NCBI GenBank assembly: GCA_001917815.1
Contig: MNES01000044.1
Location: 1 to 33,902, forward strand
Direction: 5' to 3'
Source: Chloroflexi bacterium 13_1_40CM_65_17
Lineage (GTDB): Bacteria > Chloroflexota > Dormibacteria > Dormibacterales > Dormibacteraceae
DNA: 33,902 bases
Positions 6,119 through 14,066 of the stretch are shown piece by piece; the stretch's first letter is position 1; each line of letters opens with the position of its first letter. Position numbers and translations under genes: made by a program. The notes under the pieces are model-generated. The model ran no database searches. It was not told the origin of the DNA and saw nothing but the letters and a program-made list of their open reading frames with translations.

Positions 6119-6828
6119 GACGATGCCAGCCACGCCAACCTCCCGGTTCGTCCGGCCGGCTGGTCGCGGACCAGGCGGCCGTGAACCAGCGTCAGGACCC
6201 TGCGCTGAAGGCGCTTCACGATCTCGACGTTGTGGGTCGCGATCAGGACTGCCGTGCCGAAGGCGGCGATATCGCCGAACAGGTCCATCATCTCCCAGGC
6301 CGTGTCCACGTCCAGGTTGCCAGTCGGCTCGTCCGCGATGAGGAGCGGCGGCTGCGCAACCACCGCCCGCGCCACCGCCACACGCTGCTGCTGGCCGCCC
6401 GAAAGCTGGTGTGGGAACGCGTTGCCGCGATCGCCGAGGCCCACCGCGTCGAGCGCGTCGAGTGCGCGCTCGGAAGCCTCTTCGTCCGAGACGCGCAGGT
6501 CGCCCACCTGGAGCGCCAGGGCGACGTTCTCCTTTGCGGTCAACCGCGGCAGCAGCTTGTAGTCCTGGAAGACGACGCCCACGCGGCGCCGCAGCTCGGC
6601 AACGCGAGATGCCTTCAGCTTGTGGGCGGCGATGCCGTCCACCCACACCTCGCCGGTTGTTGGGCGGATCTCGCGGTTGATCAGTTTCAGGAGGGTGGAC
6701 TTGCCGGCGCCGCTCGGGCCGACCAGAAATGCGAGCTCACCCGGCTCCAGGGCCAGGTGGACATCATCGAGCGCAAGGCGTGAACCGTACGCTCGAGTTA
6801 CACCGATGAACTCGACGATTGAGCGCAA
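6115..6828 (-). CDS. ftsE: Cell division ATP-binding protein FtsE
   Basis: This is the ABC ATPase of the FtsEX complex, on the cytoplasmic face of the membrane. The 237-aa product has Walker A GPSGAGKST (37-45), Q-loop FQDYKLLP (87-94), signature QLSGGQQQR (141-149), Walker B LLIADEPTGNLD (162-173) and the H-loop histidine in LIATHN. The VGVVFQDYKLLPRLTAKENV segment is characteristic of FtsE rather than other exporters. The start is TTG 6828; ACGGAG abuts it directly, so initiation signals look poor, and no better in-frame start exists. The gene leads an operon ftsE-ftsX-M23 hydrolase with GTGA overlaps at both junctions, implying stoichiometric translation of the complex. Confidence 0.97.
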   Translation of the reverse strand: MRSIVEFIGVTRAYGSRLALDDVHLALEPGELAFLVGPSGAGKSTLLKLINREIRPTTGEVWVDGIAAHKLKASRVAELRRRVGVVFQDYKLLPRLTAKENVALALQVGDLRVSDEEASERALDALDAVGLGDRGNAFPHQLSGGQQQRVAVARAVVAQPPLLIADEPTGNLDVDTAWEMMDLFGDIAAFGTAVLIATHNVEIVKRLQRRVLTLVHGRLVRDQPAGRTGRLAWLASS

Positions 6829-6895
6829 CTCCGTAAGAGGTAACGTGGATTTGGCCGGATCCCGGGTCCTAGATGGTTAAGGGATGTAAGTTCTG

Positions 6896-7201
6896 GTGAA
6901 GATCCCTTCGACGGAGAGAAAGCGGTGGTCTAAGCAGGTCACAGAGACGAGCAATGCTCTGGACCTCGAACCAGGCGTGTTCACCATCGACGATCCCCGG
7001 AGCATCGCTCTTTCGCTGAAGCGCTCCGCCGAACGCAGCGATCGCCGCAAGAGCGATCCATATCGATCCGCGATGTCAATGCTGACCTTCTACCTCAACC
7101 GCGCAGGCAAGACGCTGCCCAGGGAGCGTCGTGACCGCCTCGAGGCGGCCAAGGACGAGCTCAGGGATCTATTCGGAAAGGGGCGACGCCGCCCCGTTTG
7201 A
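6896..7201 (+). CDS. DUF3175 family protein
   Basis: The 101-aa basic protein contains the full DUF3175 pattern: [58 protein letters not shown] and [20 protein letters not shown]. The family is small, conserved in soil bacteria and of unknown function; its repeated Arg/Lys and helical character could suit nucleic-acid binding, but that is a guess. The start is GTG 6896, about 40 residues before the densest conservation, which fits the family length. The 3' end overlaps the convergent phosphoribosyltransferase gene by 33 bp. It is divergent from ftsE, with a 67-bp spacer. Confidence 0.85.
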   Translation: MKIPSTERKRWSKQVTETSNALDLEPGVFTIDDPRSIALSLKRSAERSDRRKSDPYRSAMSMLTFYLNRAGKTLPRERRDRLEAAKDELRDLFGKGRRRPV

Positions 7202-7861
7202 GGAGTCACGGAGCAGCTGGCGAACCTCGTCGTCGGTGGTCTGCGCGAAGTCGTAATACGACTGCCCCACGGCGAAGAACGGCGACGGAGTCGTGGCGCA
7301 GACCATCTCATCGACGATCGTCTTCAGCGCCCGACAAGTCGAATCAGGAGCAGCCGGCACCGCGACCACGATCTTTGCCGGGTGCATCTCCTTCAGCGCG
7401 CTGACCGCGGCCGCCATGCTCGAGCCGGTCGCCAGTCCATCGTCGACCAGGATCACGACCTTGCCGGTCACGTCTAGCGGTCGCCGTCCTTCCCGATAGG
7501 CCCGCTCGCGGCGCAGGAGCTCGCGTCCTTCTTCCGCGGCAACGCGCTGGATGACCTGGGGCGGAATGCCGAAGCCGCGGACGACATCGTCGTTGATGAC
7601 CACCAGGCCGCCGCTCGCGATCGCCCCCATCGCCAGCTCGTCGTGGTCGGGCACTCCCAGCTTGCGGACCAGGAAGACGTCCAGGGGGGCATGCAAAGCC
7701 CCGGCCACCTCGTATGCCACCGGGACGCCTCCTCGTGGAAGCGCCAGCACCACTACGTCGTCGCGGTCGCGGTAGTGCTCGAGGAGGCCGGCAAGAACGC
7801 GTCCAGCTTCTCGCCGGTCGGCGAAGACACGCCGCGAATCAGGCGGCGAGGTTGATCCCAA
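7169..7861 (-). CDS. Phosphoribosyltransferase-domain protein
   Basis: The 230-aa product carries a type I phosphoribosyltransferase fold. The PRPP-binding loop is [15 protein letters not shown] (135-149), with two acidic residues followed by GLATGSS. The N-terminal [15 protein letters not shown] and [18 protein letters not shown] blocks and [18 protein letters not shown] are those of the stand-alone predicted phosphoribosyltransferases often found near erythromycin-esterase-like or dienelactone hydrolase genes. It transfers or releases a phosphoribosyl group; the substrate base is unknown. The start TTG 7861 lies 23 bp inside the end of the upstream oxidase gene, so the two are probably co-transcribed and coupled. 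The 3' end overlaps the DUF3175 gene head-to-tail by 33 bp on the opposite strand. Confidence 0.87.
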   Translation of the reverse strand: MGSTSPPDSRRVFADRREAGRVLAGLLEHYRDRDDVVVLALPRGGVPVAYEVAGALHAPLDVFLVRKLGVPDHDELAMGAIASGGLVVINDDVVRGFGIPPQVIQRVAAEEGRELLRRERAYREGRRPLDVTGKVVILVDDGLATGSSMAAAVSALKEMHPAKIVVAVPAAPDSTCRALKTIVDEMVCATTPSPFFAVGQSYYDFAQTTDDEVRQLLRDSSNGAASPLSE

Positions 7862-8786
7862 TCGCGCGCAGCCGCTTGTTCAGCGAGTCGAACGCAAACT
7901 GCAGGATCTCGCTTTCGCTGTGTCCGTAGTCGGTGATGTATCGCGGGTCAGGTGGATCGAGGGTTCCGGAGATCAAGGGCAGGCACTCGACCAGCGTTCT
8001 CTGGATGAGCGGCGCAAAGCGGTCGGCGTTGTCGCGCACCGCCTCCTGCAGCACCTTGATCCCGAAGTTCACGTGCCGTGATTCGTCGCGCGCCACGGCC
8101 GTGAAGCCGCGATAGAAGCCGCGGTCTGTGCTGCCCTGTTCCCTCATCGACTCGAGCTCGAAGCGCTGACCCGTGAGCGCCAGGGTGGCCTCGATCACGA
8201 TGTGATAGAGGGTGATGCCTTCGATGAACGCGTCGACGTCCTTCGGATCGGTCGCCAGTCTTTGGGCGGTGGAGGGAAGCCGGTCGTAGAAGAGCTCGTT
8301 GTAGCCCTCATTGGTGTCAGGCCGGATCTCAGCAAGGAGCTGGCCCAGGTTCTTGGCGTCGGTGCCCACTACCTCGTGCCACCAGCGGTCGAAGAACACG
8401 GTGTGCCGGGCCTCGTCGACCATCTGGGTGGACAGGAAGATCTCGATCTCTGGTGTTGGTGCCGCCCAGACAAACGGCGCGAGCGTCGACGTGACCCGCT
8501 CCTCGCCGTTGAAGAAGAGGCGGTGCGACCACAGCGTGGCCTTTCGATCCTGGTCGGTGGCCTCGAGCCAGTCCTGCCGGTCGAGGGTGAAGTCGAGGTC
8601 GCCGACGGCCCATTGCTGCGACTCCCACCTGCGGTAGAGGTCCATGTAGCTGGGCATGTTCTCGATCCCGCGATCGATGAAAGAGAGGACGTCGTCGATG
8701 CGGATGTCGCCCAGCTCTTTGAGGTTCGCGCGGGCGATCCGCTCCAGGTCTGGGTCGAGCCGCTCGCGCTGAGTCTCAACGGCCAT
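7839..8786 (-). CDS. R2-like ligand-binding oxidase / ribonucleotide reductase small-subunit-like ferritin-fold protein
   Basis: The 315-aa protein has the dimetal ligand set of the R2 superfamily: E95, E125-x2-H128 (DEARH), E199 and E235-x2-H238 (DESRH). At the position of the R2 radical tyrosine (H+4) there is Phe132, so it is unlikely to be a class Ia ribonucleotide reductase. Instead V98 (three after E95) and Y194 (five before E199) match the Val and Tyr that form the ether cross-link in R2-like ligand-binding oxidases, which assemble a Mn/Fe cofactor and bind a fatty acid. This is an inference from spacing. No large ribonucleotide reductase subunit is nearby. ATG start; TCTAAT (minus strand, 8801-8796) lies 9 nt upstream. 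The downstream partner is the phosphoribosyltransferase gene. Confidence 0.82.
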   Translation of the reverse strand: MAVETQRERLDPDLERIARANLKELGDIRIDDVLSFIDRGIENMPSYMDLYRRWESQQWAVGDLDFTLDRQDWLEATDQDRKATLWSHRLFFNGEERVTSTLAPFVWAAPTPEIEIFLSTQMVDEARHTVFFDRWWHEVVGTDAKNLGQLLAEIRPDTNEGYNELFYDRLPSTAQRLATDPKDVDAFIEGITLYHIVIEATLALTGQRFELESMREQGSTDRGFYRGFTAVARDESRHVNFGIKVLQEAVRDNADRFAPLIQRTLVECLPLISGTLDPPDPRYITDYGHSESEILQFAFDSLNKRLRAIGINLAA

Positions 8787-8851
8787 GTGGGGTTCATTAG
8801 ACCAGAACTTCGGTCGCGTAATTCCTGACCCACAGCTACGTTTGAACGGCC

Positions 8852-11107
8852 ATGAGGGCGGTGCTGGCGGTCTGTGTGCTGGTGGCGGTCGGATGCACGG
8901 GCCCGATTGGGCAACCCGCCGCGCGGGCGACTCCGCAAAAGCTGGCGTCGGGTGGTGTTGTCGAGTACCCGGTGCCGGATCCCATCGCGCCGGGCGCGTC
9001 GTGCTTCGGGTGCGGTCAGGCGAGTCTCGGCGGCATCGTCGCGGGTCCCGACGGCAACATCTGGTTCCTCGACAGCGGCCACTACAAGGTGGGTCGGCTC
9101 ACGGCCGTGGGAGCCGTCACCGAGTTCAACCTGCCGGCCAACGTCGGCGGTCCGGTTGGAATCACCGTCGGACCAGATGGGAACCTCTGGATCACGACCG
9201 CGGCCCTCGGCCAGGGAAGACCGGACTGGATCCTGCGGATGAGCTTCGATGGAAAGGTGACGCCGTTCCAGGCGGGCGTCGGTGATGGCGTCAGCGGCAC
9301 CAGTCCTCAAAGGATCACTACCGGCCCGGATGGAAACCTCTGGTTCACCGAGGCCTTCTCCAACCGGATCGGCCGGATGACTCCGGCCGGCACCCTCACC
9401 GAATTTCCACTCCCTATGGCGCGGAGCAATCCACGGGCGATCGTGGCGGGACCCGACGGCAATCTCTGGTTCACGGAGGCAAGCTGGTCCCAACCGGTGA
9501 TTGGCCGGATCACGCCCGCTGGTTCAGTCACCGAGTACCGGCTCGACGTGCCGGCCGACGTGTACCCGAGCGAGATGGTTGTCGGCCCGGATCACAACCT
9601 CTGGTTCACCGCTCCGCAAGGAAAATTTCCCCAGCCCAGCATCGGCAGGATCACGCCCGCGGGGGTGGTCGCCTTCTTCGCGCTCCCCTCACGTGGTGCC
9701 GCGAGTGACCTGGCCAGTGGTCCCGATGGCAACATCTGGTTCACGGATCCAAGCGGAAACACGATCGGCCGCTTGAGCCCGACTGGCGCTGCTCGCCTGT
9801 TTGCGCTGCCGCGGCGAAACTCGCAGCCGGCCCAGGTCACCGCCGGTCATGACGGTCGGCTCTGGTTCACGGAGGGAAGCCGTGTCGCGAGCATCGGGAC
9901 CACCGTGCCCGAGGTGACGCTCGACGCGCATGTAATGACGTTCGGCGCCGGATCGGCGACCCCGCACAGCGTCACGGTCACGAATACCGGCGATGCGGAC
10001 CTCGCCATCACCGGCGTCGCCCTGGCCGGTGCCGATCAAGGCGCATTCAAATTGACGAGTGACGATTGCATCCGGCACCGCGTGGCAGTCCACGCTTCGT
10101 GCCACATCAGCGTGGCTTTCGCCAGTGGTTCGGATCCTGGCGTACACGCCGCACAGCTGACAATCACCGACAACGCAACTGGCAACCCCCAGGTCGTTTC
10201 ACTCGTGGCCCAGCTCCCAGACTGCAAGCTGCCCGTGTTCACGAACACCAAATCGACCACGCAGGGAGGATTCCTGAACGTGCGCGACGGTACCGTGAGC
10301 CTCGACCCGAACGGAGGCTTTGTCGCCGGTGACCTGCTATCTCATTCGGTGGCAACTCCTGTTCTCCAGGGGCAGGTGCCGGCTTACTACGATCGAGCGG
10401 CCGGGCGCTGGGTGCCAACGGGCGTGGGTGCGATGTCTCCCGACGGCCGGCGGTATGCCTACATGGACTACCGCCGCCCCTTCGATTTTCAGCTGCATGC
10501 GGTCGATGTCGCGACCGGTCATGACCGGCTTGTGGCCATCCCTAATGGCTCGTGGAGCGTGGTCGGGTTCACCAGCGATGGGGTCTATGTCCACCAGAGC
10601 TACGAAGGCATCGGCCCGGGTCTGTGGCTGGTCAACCCGGATACGGGAGCCATGCGGCAGCTGTTCAGCGATGCGGCCGTGGACATCGTGTCCGGCCAGG
10701 TGGCGTGGCTAGAAATGCGAGACAACACAGATCCGCTGCCCGAACCGCCAGGCATTGGCGGAGCGAACAACGAAATCCGGGGTCGTGACCTGAAGACTGG
10801 AGTCACCACCAGGTGGTTCTACCGCTCGGGTTCCGGAGTGAGGGTGCAGGCCGCCGCGAATGGGACGATCATCGTCGGTGGCTACGACGGCGCTGGCACG
10901 TATCTCTGGGCGCTAAGTGCCCCTGGCCAGGCTGCACCGATCACCGTCCCAGGATCCGAAGACGCCGTGCCTTGGATGGGCGGCTTGGTCGCCGATTCGA
11001 ACGGCTGGTGGTTGGGCAGCCTCGACGGCGTGTACCTGTGGACGTCGCGCACCGGCGCGATTCTCGTGTCCGAGTCTCTGGCAGCGCCCGCGGGCACGTG
11101 CGGTTAG
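8852..11107 (+). CDS. Lipoprotein with Vgb-like propeller, choice-of-anchor domain and second propeller
   Basis: The 751-aa product begins with a lipoprotein-type signal (VLVAVGC, lipid Cys at residue 15). Residues about 45-345 hold seven or so repeats of GPDGN(I/L)WFT(E/D) alternating with IGRITPAG, the pattern of virginiamycin B lyase-like propellers. Residues about 350-455 form an Ig-like choice-of-anchor domain (VTNTGDADLAITGVALAGA, CHISVAFA, QLTITDNA). Residues about 460-750 look like a second, TolB/WD-like propeller (MSPDGRRYAYMD, GLWLVNPDTG, LWALSAPG, VYLWTSRTG). It is probably anchored outside the membrane and binds or senses a ligand. Despite the similarity, there is no basis for calling it an antibiotic lyase: those are about 300 aa and single-domain. 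TACGTT 9 nt upstream of ATG suggests a very short leader. Confidence 0.82.
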   Translation: MRAVLAVCVLVAVGCTGPIGQPAARATPQKLASGGVVEYPVPDPIAPGASCFGCGQASLGGIVAGPDGNIWFLDSGHYKVGRLTAVGAVTEFNLPANVGGPVGITVGPDGNLWITTAALGQGRPDWILRMSFDGKVTPFQAGVGDGVSGTSPQRITTGPDGNLWFTEAFSNRIGRMTPAGTLTEFPLPMARSNPRAIVAGPDGNLWFTEASWSQPVIGRITPAGSVTEYRLDVPADVYPSEMVVGPDHNLWFTAPQGKFPQPSIGRITPAGVVAFFALPSRGAASDLASGPDGNIWFTDPSGNTIGRLSPTGAARLFALPRRNSQPAQVTAGHDGRLWFTEGSRVASIGTTVPEVTLDAHVMTFGAGSATPHSVTVTNTGDADLAITGVALAGADQGAFKLTSDDCIRHRVAVHASCHISVAFASGSDPGVHAAQLTITDNATGNPQVVSLVAQLPDCKLPVFTNTKSTTQGGFLNVRDGTVSLDPNGGFVAGDLLSHSVATPVLQGQVPAYYDRAAGRWVPTGVGAMSPDGRRYAYMDYRRPFDFQLHAVDVATGHDRLVAIPNGSWSVVGFTSDGVYVHQSYEGIGPGLWLVNPDTGAMRQLFSDAAVDIVSGQVAWLEMRDNTDPLPEPPGIGGANNEIRGRDLKTGVTTRWFYRSGSGVRVQAAANGTIIVGGYDGAGTYLWALSAPGQAAPITVPGSEDAVPWMGGLVADSNGWWLGSLDGVYLWTSRTGAILVSESLAAPAGTCG

Positions 11108-11124
11108 CTCCGCGCGCCGGCGGG

Positions 11125-11130
11125 TAGAAT
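11125..11130 (+). promoter_or_regulatory. -10 box of the tmRNA promoter
   Basis: TAGAAT (11125-11130) lies 27 nt before the predicted mature 5' end of tmRNA, giving a short leader that RNase P would remove. The -35 region at the expected distance (11102-11107) overlaps the stop codon of the upstream lipoprotein gene and is a poor match. Confidence 0.5.
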
Positions 11131-11157
11131 CAAACACGCAACCGAGCTCAGTTTCGT

Positions 11158-11537
11158 GGGGGCGTCCGGTCTCGACGGGGTAGTTGGGCTTCGGGATTGC
11201 GAGCCGAGAGCCGCGAGCGTTACAGCGCAGCGTTTCACAAACGCCAACAGAACGAACGGTCTCGCCCTCGCTGCGTAAGCAGTAGAGACGTGATCCCCGG
11301 GACTTAGATCCCGGGCGTTGCCCCCGGTCAATCCGGCGGACCGGGGAGCGGCGTCACAAAAGACCGGATTGCCGCCTCGAGGGCGCTGCGGCCTCGAGGC
11401 GGGACACCCACCGCAGCTGGCAGAAGCGGATCCCGTCGGGAGGAGCCGCCAAGCGAGAACCAAATTCCCGGACACGCTCGTAGAGATCCCGGGGGACACT
11501 GCTTCGGACGCGGGTTCAACTCCCGCCGCCTCCACCA
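11158..11537 (+). ncRNA. ssrA: Transfer-messenger RNA (tmRNA)
   Basis: The 380-nt RNA acts both as an alanyl-tRNA and as a short mRNA to rescue stalled ribosomes with SmpB. Its 5' GGGGGCG (11158-11164) pairs with CGCCTCC before the A-CCA end (stop at 11537), forming a 7-bp acceptor stem with one G-U pair. GGTCTCGACGGGG near the 5' end and a T arm GCGGG-TTCAACT-CCCGC near the 3' end are standard. The tag frame reads GCC AAC AGA ACG AAC GGT CTC GCC CTC GCT GCG TAA (11243-11278), encoding ANRTNGLALAA. CCCGGG-containing inverted repeats after it form the pseudoknots. Protein-like open frames on the opposite strand, including RRRELNPRP, are artefacts of the tRNA-like end. The partner smpB is at 207-671. 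Confidence 0.97.
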
Positions 11538-11699
11538 ATTCTTGTATTTGGAAGAAGGCGGGTGACCCCCAGAGTGACCCCCAAACTCACCGGGTGATGG
11601 GTCAGCAGGACAGCCTTGAGATACGGGTTCTCGCGCGAGGTCAGGTGGAGTCGTCGCGGGAATCATCGAGACGCCGTCAACCAAAAATGTCCAGAAAGG

Positions 11700-11729
11700 C
11701 AGGCCGGGACGGTCCCCGACGCCGGCCTG
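11700..11729. terminator. Stem-loop downstream of tmRNA, possible terminator
   Basis: CAGGCCGG (11700-11707) is perfectly complementary to CCGGCCTG (11722-11729) around a 14-nt loop. It lies 163 nt after the tmRNA end and has no T-run, so it is a weak intrinsic-terminator candidate; another structural role is equally possible. Confidence 0.3.
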
Positions 11730-11939
11730 GTACCGCTTCGGGCCTCTGCGTGGCTCTGGCTGTGCGGAACCGCAGCCAATACCTCACCTATGACAACCAG
11801 CTCAGCGATTTGGCCATGTAAGGTCCTCGCCGGCACACTTCCCTACCTTGGATCCGCGCTCGGACGCAGCATTCGAGACGGCAACATGGACTCGGCACTA
11901 CCGAGCGTCGCGCTCCCGGCAATGGCGTCCTGAACAGCC

Positions 11940-11945
11940 TAGTGT
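11940..11945 (+). promoter_or_regulatory. -10 box for leaderless alpha/beta hydrolase mRNA
   Basis: TAGTGT (11940-11945) ends 6 nt before ATG 11952. Transcription would begin at the A of the start codon, and no Shine-Dalgarno sequence is present, which supports a leaderless message. Confidence 0.5.
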
Positions 11946-11951
11946 TGGCAC

Positions 11952-12641
11952 ATGCACTTCGTGTTAGTGCACGGTGCCTACCACGGCGCATGGTGCTGGG
12001 ACCAGCTCCGCGCCGAGCTGGAGCGCGGCGGTCACGCAAGCACGGCTGTGGACCTGCCCTGCGATGATCCCGACGCTGGGGCCGAGCGATATGTCGACGA
12101 GGTCATCCATGCGATTCCCAAGCATGCGAACGCGGTGGTCCTGGTCGGGCACTCGATGGCGGGGTTGACCATCCCGGTGGCCGCCTCGCGGACTCGCACC
12201 GCGATGACCATCTACTTGTGCGCGTATACGCCCGTGCCGGGCCTGAGCTTCGACGCCCAGCATGCCGAAGTGGCGACTGGATTCGAGTCTTCGAAACCGG
12301 CGTTCGAGAACCCCGACGGCAGCGCCTCGTGGCCCGAGGAAGGGGCGATCGAGACCTTCTATCACGACTGCGCGCCCGACGTCGCGCGGTCAGCGGCGCG
12401 GCGGCTTCGCCCCCAGTTCTGGAAGGTGACGCAGGAGGTGACCCCTCTCCGTCAGTGGCCGGCGGTGCCCACCGCGTACATCCTCTGCGCGGAGGATCGG
12501 GCGGTCTCACGCGCGTATTCGATCCAGGCAGCGCGCCGCCAGCTCGGGACCGAACCCGTCGAGCTGCCCGGCGGGCACTCGCCGTTCCTGTCTCGACCTC
12601 GCGTATTGGCCCAGGCGCTGGTCCGCGCCGCCTCGCGCTAA
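11952..12641 (+). CDS. Alpha/beta-fold hydrolase (esterase-like)
   Basis: The 229-aa product is a serine hydrolase of the alpha/beta fold. The oxyanion HG motif is in FVLVHGAYHGAWCW (residues 3-16), the nucleophile elbow is VGHSMAG, the likely acid is the Asp in CAEDRAVS, and the catalytic His is in GGHSPFLSRP near the C-terminus. This set matches the small EstC / salicylate-esterase / MenH-like group. Substrate is unknown. It opens the long plus-strand run; a TAGTGT box 6 nt upstream suggests a leaderless mRNA. The neighbour downstream is a LapA-like membrane protein after 50 bp. Confidence 0.9.
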   Translation: MHFVLVHGAYHGAWCWDQLRAELERGGHASTAVDLPCDDPDAGAERYVDEVIHAIPKHANAVVLVGHSMAGLTIPVAASRTRTAMTIYLCAYTPVPGLSFDAQHAEVATGFESSKPAFENPDGSASWPEEGAIETFYHDCAPDVARSAARRLRPQFWKVTQEVTPLRQWPAVPTAYILCAEDRAVSRAYSIQAARRQLGTEPVELPGGHSPFLSRPRVLAQALVRAASR

Positions 12642-12691
12642 GTCGTACAGACCAGCGGGCAAACCGCGTAACCTTCGCCCCGGTACTGAAT

Positions 12692-13273
12692 TTGAGCCAC
12701 ATCTGGCAACGCTTCCTACTTACCAGCTCCCTACTGGTGGGGTTCGCGGTCGGCGTCGCGGCCACCGTCTTCGGCTACAGCAACCTCGCCTCAGTCGACG
12801 TCCACTGGTCGGTGTTCCACATCAACGGCGTGCCGTTGTGGACGGTGGCGTTGGTCCCGGTCGCGCTCACCATCGCGGCAGGCGCGGTCTACCACTGGGT
12901 CGACAGCCTGCACCACTTCACGGAGCACATGCGCCACCGGCACCGTGTCCACGAGCTCGAGGCCGAGCTCGGCGCGCTGAGGGCGCACCTCGACCAGGTG
13001 CTCGAGATGCCCGACCACGCGGGCCTGGCAGCCAAGACCGCCGCCAAGGTTTCGCTGCCGTCGCCGGAAGACGAAGCTCAGGCACCTGCCACTACTGTCG
13101 AGCTCGCGCCGGAGCCGGCCGCTCTACAGCCGGAACCCGAGATCCAGGCTCGCAAGTCGGAGCGGCGTAAGCGGGTCCGGCTCACGGTCAGCCCGCAGCC
13201 CACCGCCCAGCAGGCCAACGGCGCGGACGCCACCGGGACCGAACTACCGGCCAAGCCAAACCCAGGGGCGTAA
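12692..13273 (+). CDS. LapA-domain-like membrane protein with Pro/Glu-rich tail
   Basis: The protein is 193 aa from TTG 12692. Residues about 7-28 and 48-70 are two membrane segments flanking a short loop with VDVHWSVFHINGVPLWTV, the layout of the LapA (DUF1049) domain. A His-rich segment and an amphipathic helix follow (HELEAELGALRAHLDQVLEM), then a 90-residue Ala/Pro/Glu-rich, basic-ended tail that should be disordered and cytoplasmic. In other bacteria LapA-type proteins work in envelope assembly; the role here is unknown. The open frame extends far upstream inside the hydrolase gene, but no ATG or GTG exists close to the first membrane segment, so TTG 12692 is a best guess. Confidence 0.7.
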   Translation: MSHIWQRFLLTSSLLVGFAVGVAATVFGYSNLASVDVHWSVFHINGVPLWTVALVPVALTIAAGAVYHWVDSLHHFTEHMRHRHRVHELEAELGALRAHLDQVLEMPDHAGLAAKTAAKVSLPSPEDEAQAPATTVELAPEPAALQPEPEIQARKSERRKRVRLTVSPQPTAQQANGADATGTELPAKPNPGA

Positions 13274-13281
13274 GCGCCAAT

Positions 13282-14052
13282 ATGGCGGAGCGCCGGCGAG
13301 CAGGCCGTCTTGTCGTTCCGCCGCGGGTCGAGCCCGCGGACAAGATGCTGCTCGAGCGCAGCGCGATCGAGGAGCTCAGCCACCATGCCGACCCGTGGCG
13401 CGTTCTGCGGATCCTCTCCGAGTTCGTCGAAGGCTTCGACGCCCTCAACGGCGTTGGGCCGGCGGTGACCGTGTTCGGTTCCGCGCGCACCAAACCTGAC
13501 GACCCGTATTACGCAATGGGCATGGCGCTTGGCGCCGCACTCGCGAGACGCGGATTCGCGGTCATCACCGGAGGTGGCCCGGGAATGATGGAAGCCGTCA
13601 ACAGGGGTTGCCATGAGGCCGGCGGCCTGTCGGTCGGCTGCAACATCGAGCTGCCGCGCGAGCAGGAGCTCAACGCGTATGTCGACCTTGGCGTCGAGTT
13701 CCGCTACTTCTTCGTGCGCAAGAACATGTTCGTGAAGTACGCGCGCGGTTTCGTGATCTTTCCCGGAGGGCTCGGGACCCTCGACGAGCTGTTCGAATCG
13801 CTCACGCTGGCACAGACAGGGAAGATCGAGCACTTCCCGATCGTCCTTTTCGGCACCGAATACTGGAGCGGGCTGCTCGACTGGATGCACAGGGTCGTGC
13901 TCGCCCGGGGCGCCATGTCGCCGCAGGATTTCGACCTGATCAGCCTCACCGACGACCCTGAAGAAGCGGCGGCGATGGCAACCCGGCCGCTTCCCGTACC
14001 TATCGATGAACCCCGCACCGAATCAGGCGAGCCCAGGTTGGAAGCTCGATAG
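13282..14052 (+). CDS. LOG-family protein (TIGR00730; nucleotide 5'-phosphate phosphoribohydrolase-like)
   Basis: The 256-aa product carries FGSAR (65-69), GGGPGMMEAVNRG (97-109) and PGGLGTLDE (161-169), the core motifs of the LOG / TIGR00730 Rossmann-fold family. Family members hydrolyse the N-glycosidic bond of cytokinin riboside 5'-monophosphates or purine nucleoside 5'-monophosphates; Arg and Glu residues of PGGxGTxxE are in the active site. The N-terminal 55 residues before the core are typical of the longer bacterial subgroup. ATG lies 8 nt after the LapA-like gene and 14 nt separate its stop from the phospholipase D-like start, so these are probably one transcript. Exact nucleotide substrate cannot be read from sequence. 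Confidence 0.92.
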   Translation: MAERRRAGRLVVPPRVEPADKMLLERSAIEELSHHADPWRVLRILSEFVEGFDALNGVGPAVTVFGSARTKPDDPYYAMGMALGAALARRGFAVITGGGPGMMEAVNRGCHEAGGLSVGCNIELPREQELNAYVDLGVEFRYFFVRKNMFVKYARGFVIFPGGLGTLDELFESLTLAQTGKIEHFPIVLFGTEYWSGLLDWMHRVVLARGAMSPQDFDLISLTDDPEEAAAMATRPLPVPIDEPRTESGEPRLEAR

Positions 14053-14066
14053 CCGCCATCACCTCG

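Larger units (their letters stand above)
11538..11951. other. Gene-free region downstream of tmRNA
   Basis: About 414 bp contain no convincing gene; open frames in several directions have no family resemblance and no initiation signals. Two copies of GTGACCCCCA sit at 11561-11570 and 11573-11582, a pattern often seen next to integrase ends at tmRNA or tRNA att sites, and one stem-loop is present at 11700-11729. It may be the scar of a lost genomic island, since tmRNA 3' ends are common integration sites, but no second copy of the tmRNA 3' end and no integrase remnant can be seen. Confidence 0.5.

Noticed and set aside
5186-6646. 486-aa frame that would extend FtsX through ftsE
   Set aside because: The first ~175 residues lie in the wrong frame of ftsE and are Arg/Pro/Ala-rich; the FtsX-like part starts near 6118.
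8369-9493. 374-aa minus-strand frame crossing the oxidase and lipoprotein genes
   Set aside because: Shadow of two strongly supported genes, with low-complexity composition.
8852-9900. Lipoprotein as virginiamycin B lyase (antibiotic resistance)
   Set aside because: Only repeat similarity; the protein is much longer, lipidated and multi-domain, and no catalytic set can be shown.
11104-11684. Minus-strand open frames through tmRNA (including RRRELNPRP and FGGHSGGH segments)
   Set aside because: They are antisense to the tmRNA; the RRRELNPRP peptide is a known artefact of tRNA-like 3' ends.
11616-11933. 105-aa plus-strand frame after tmRNA
   Set aside because: No ribosome-binding site, no domain, and composition like non-coding GC-rich DNA.
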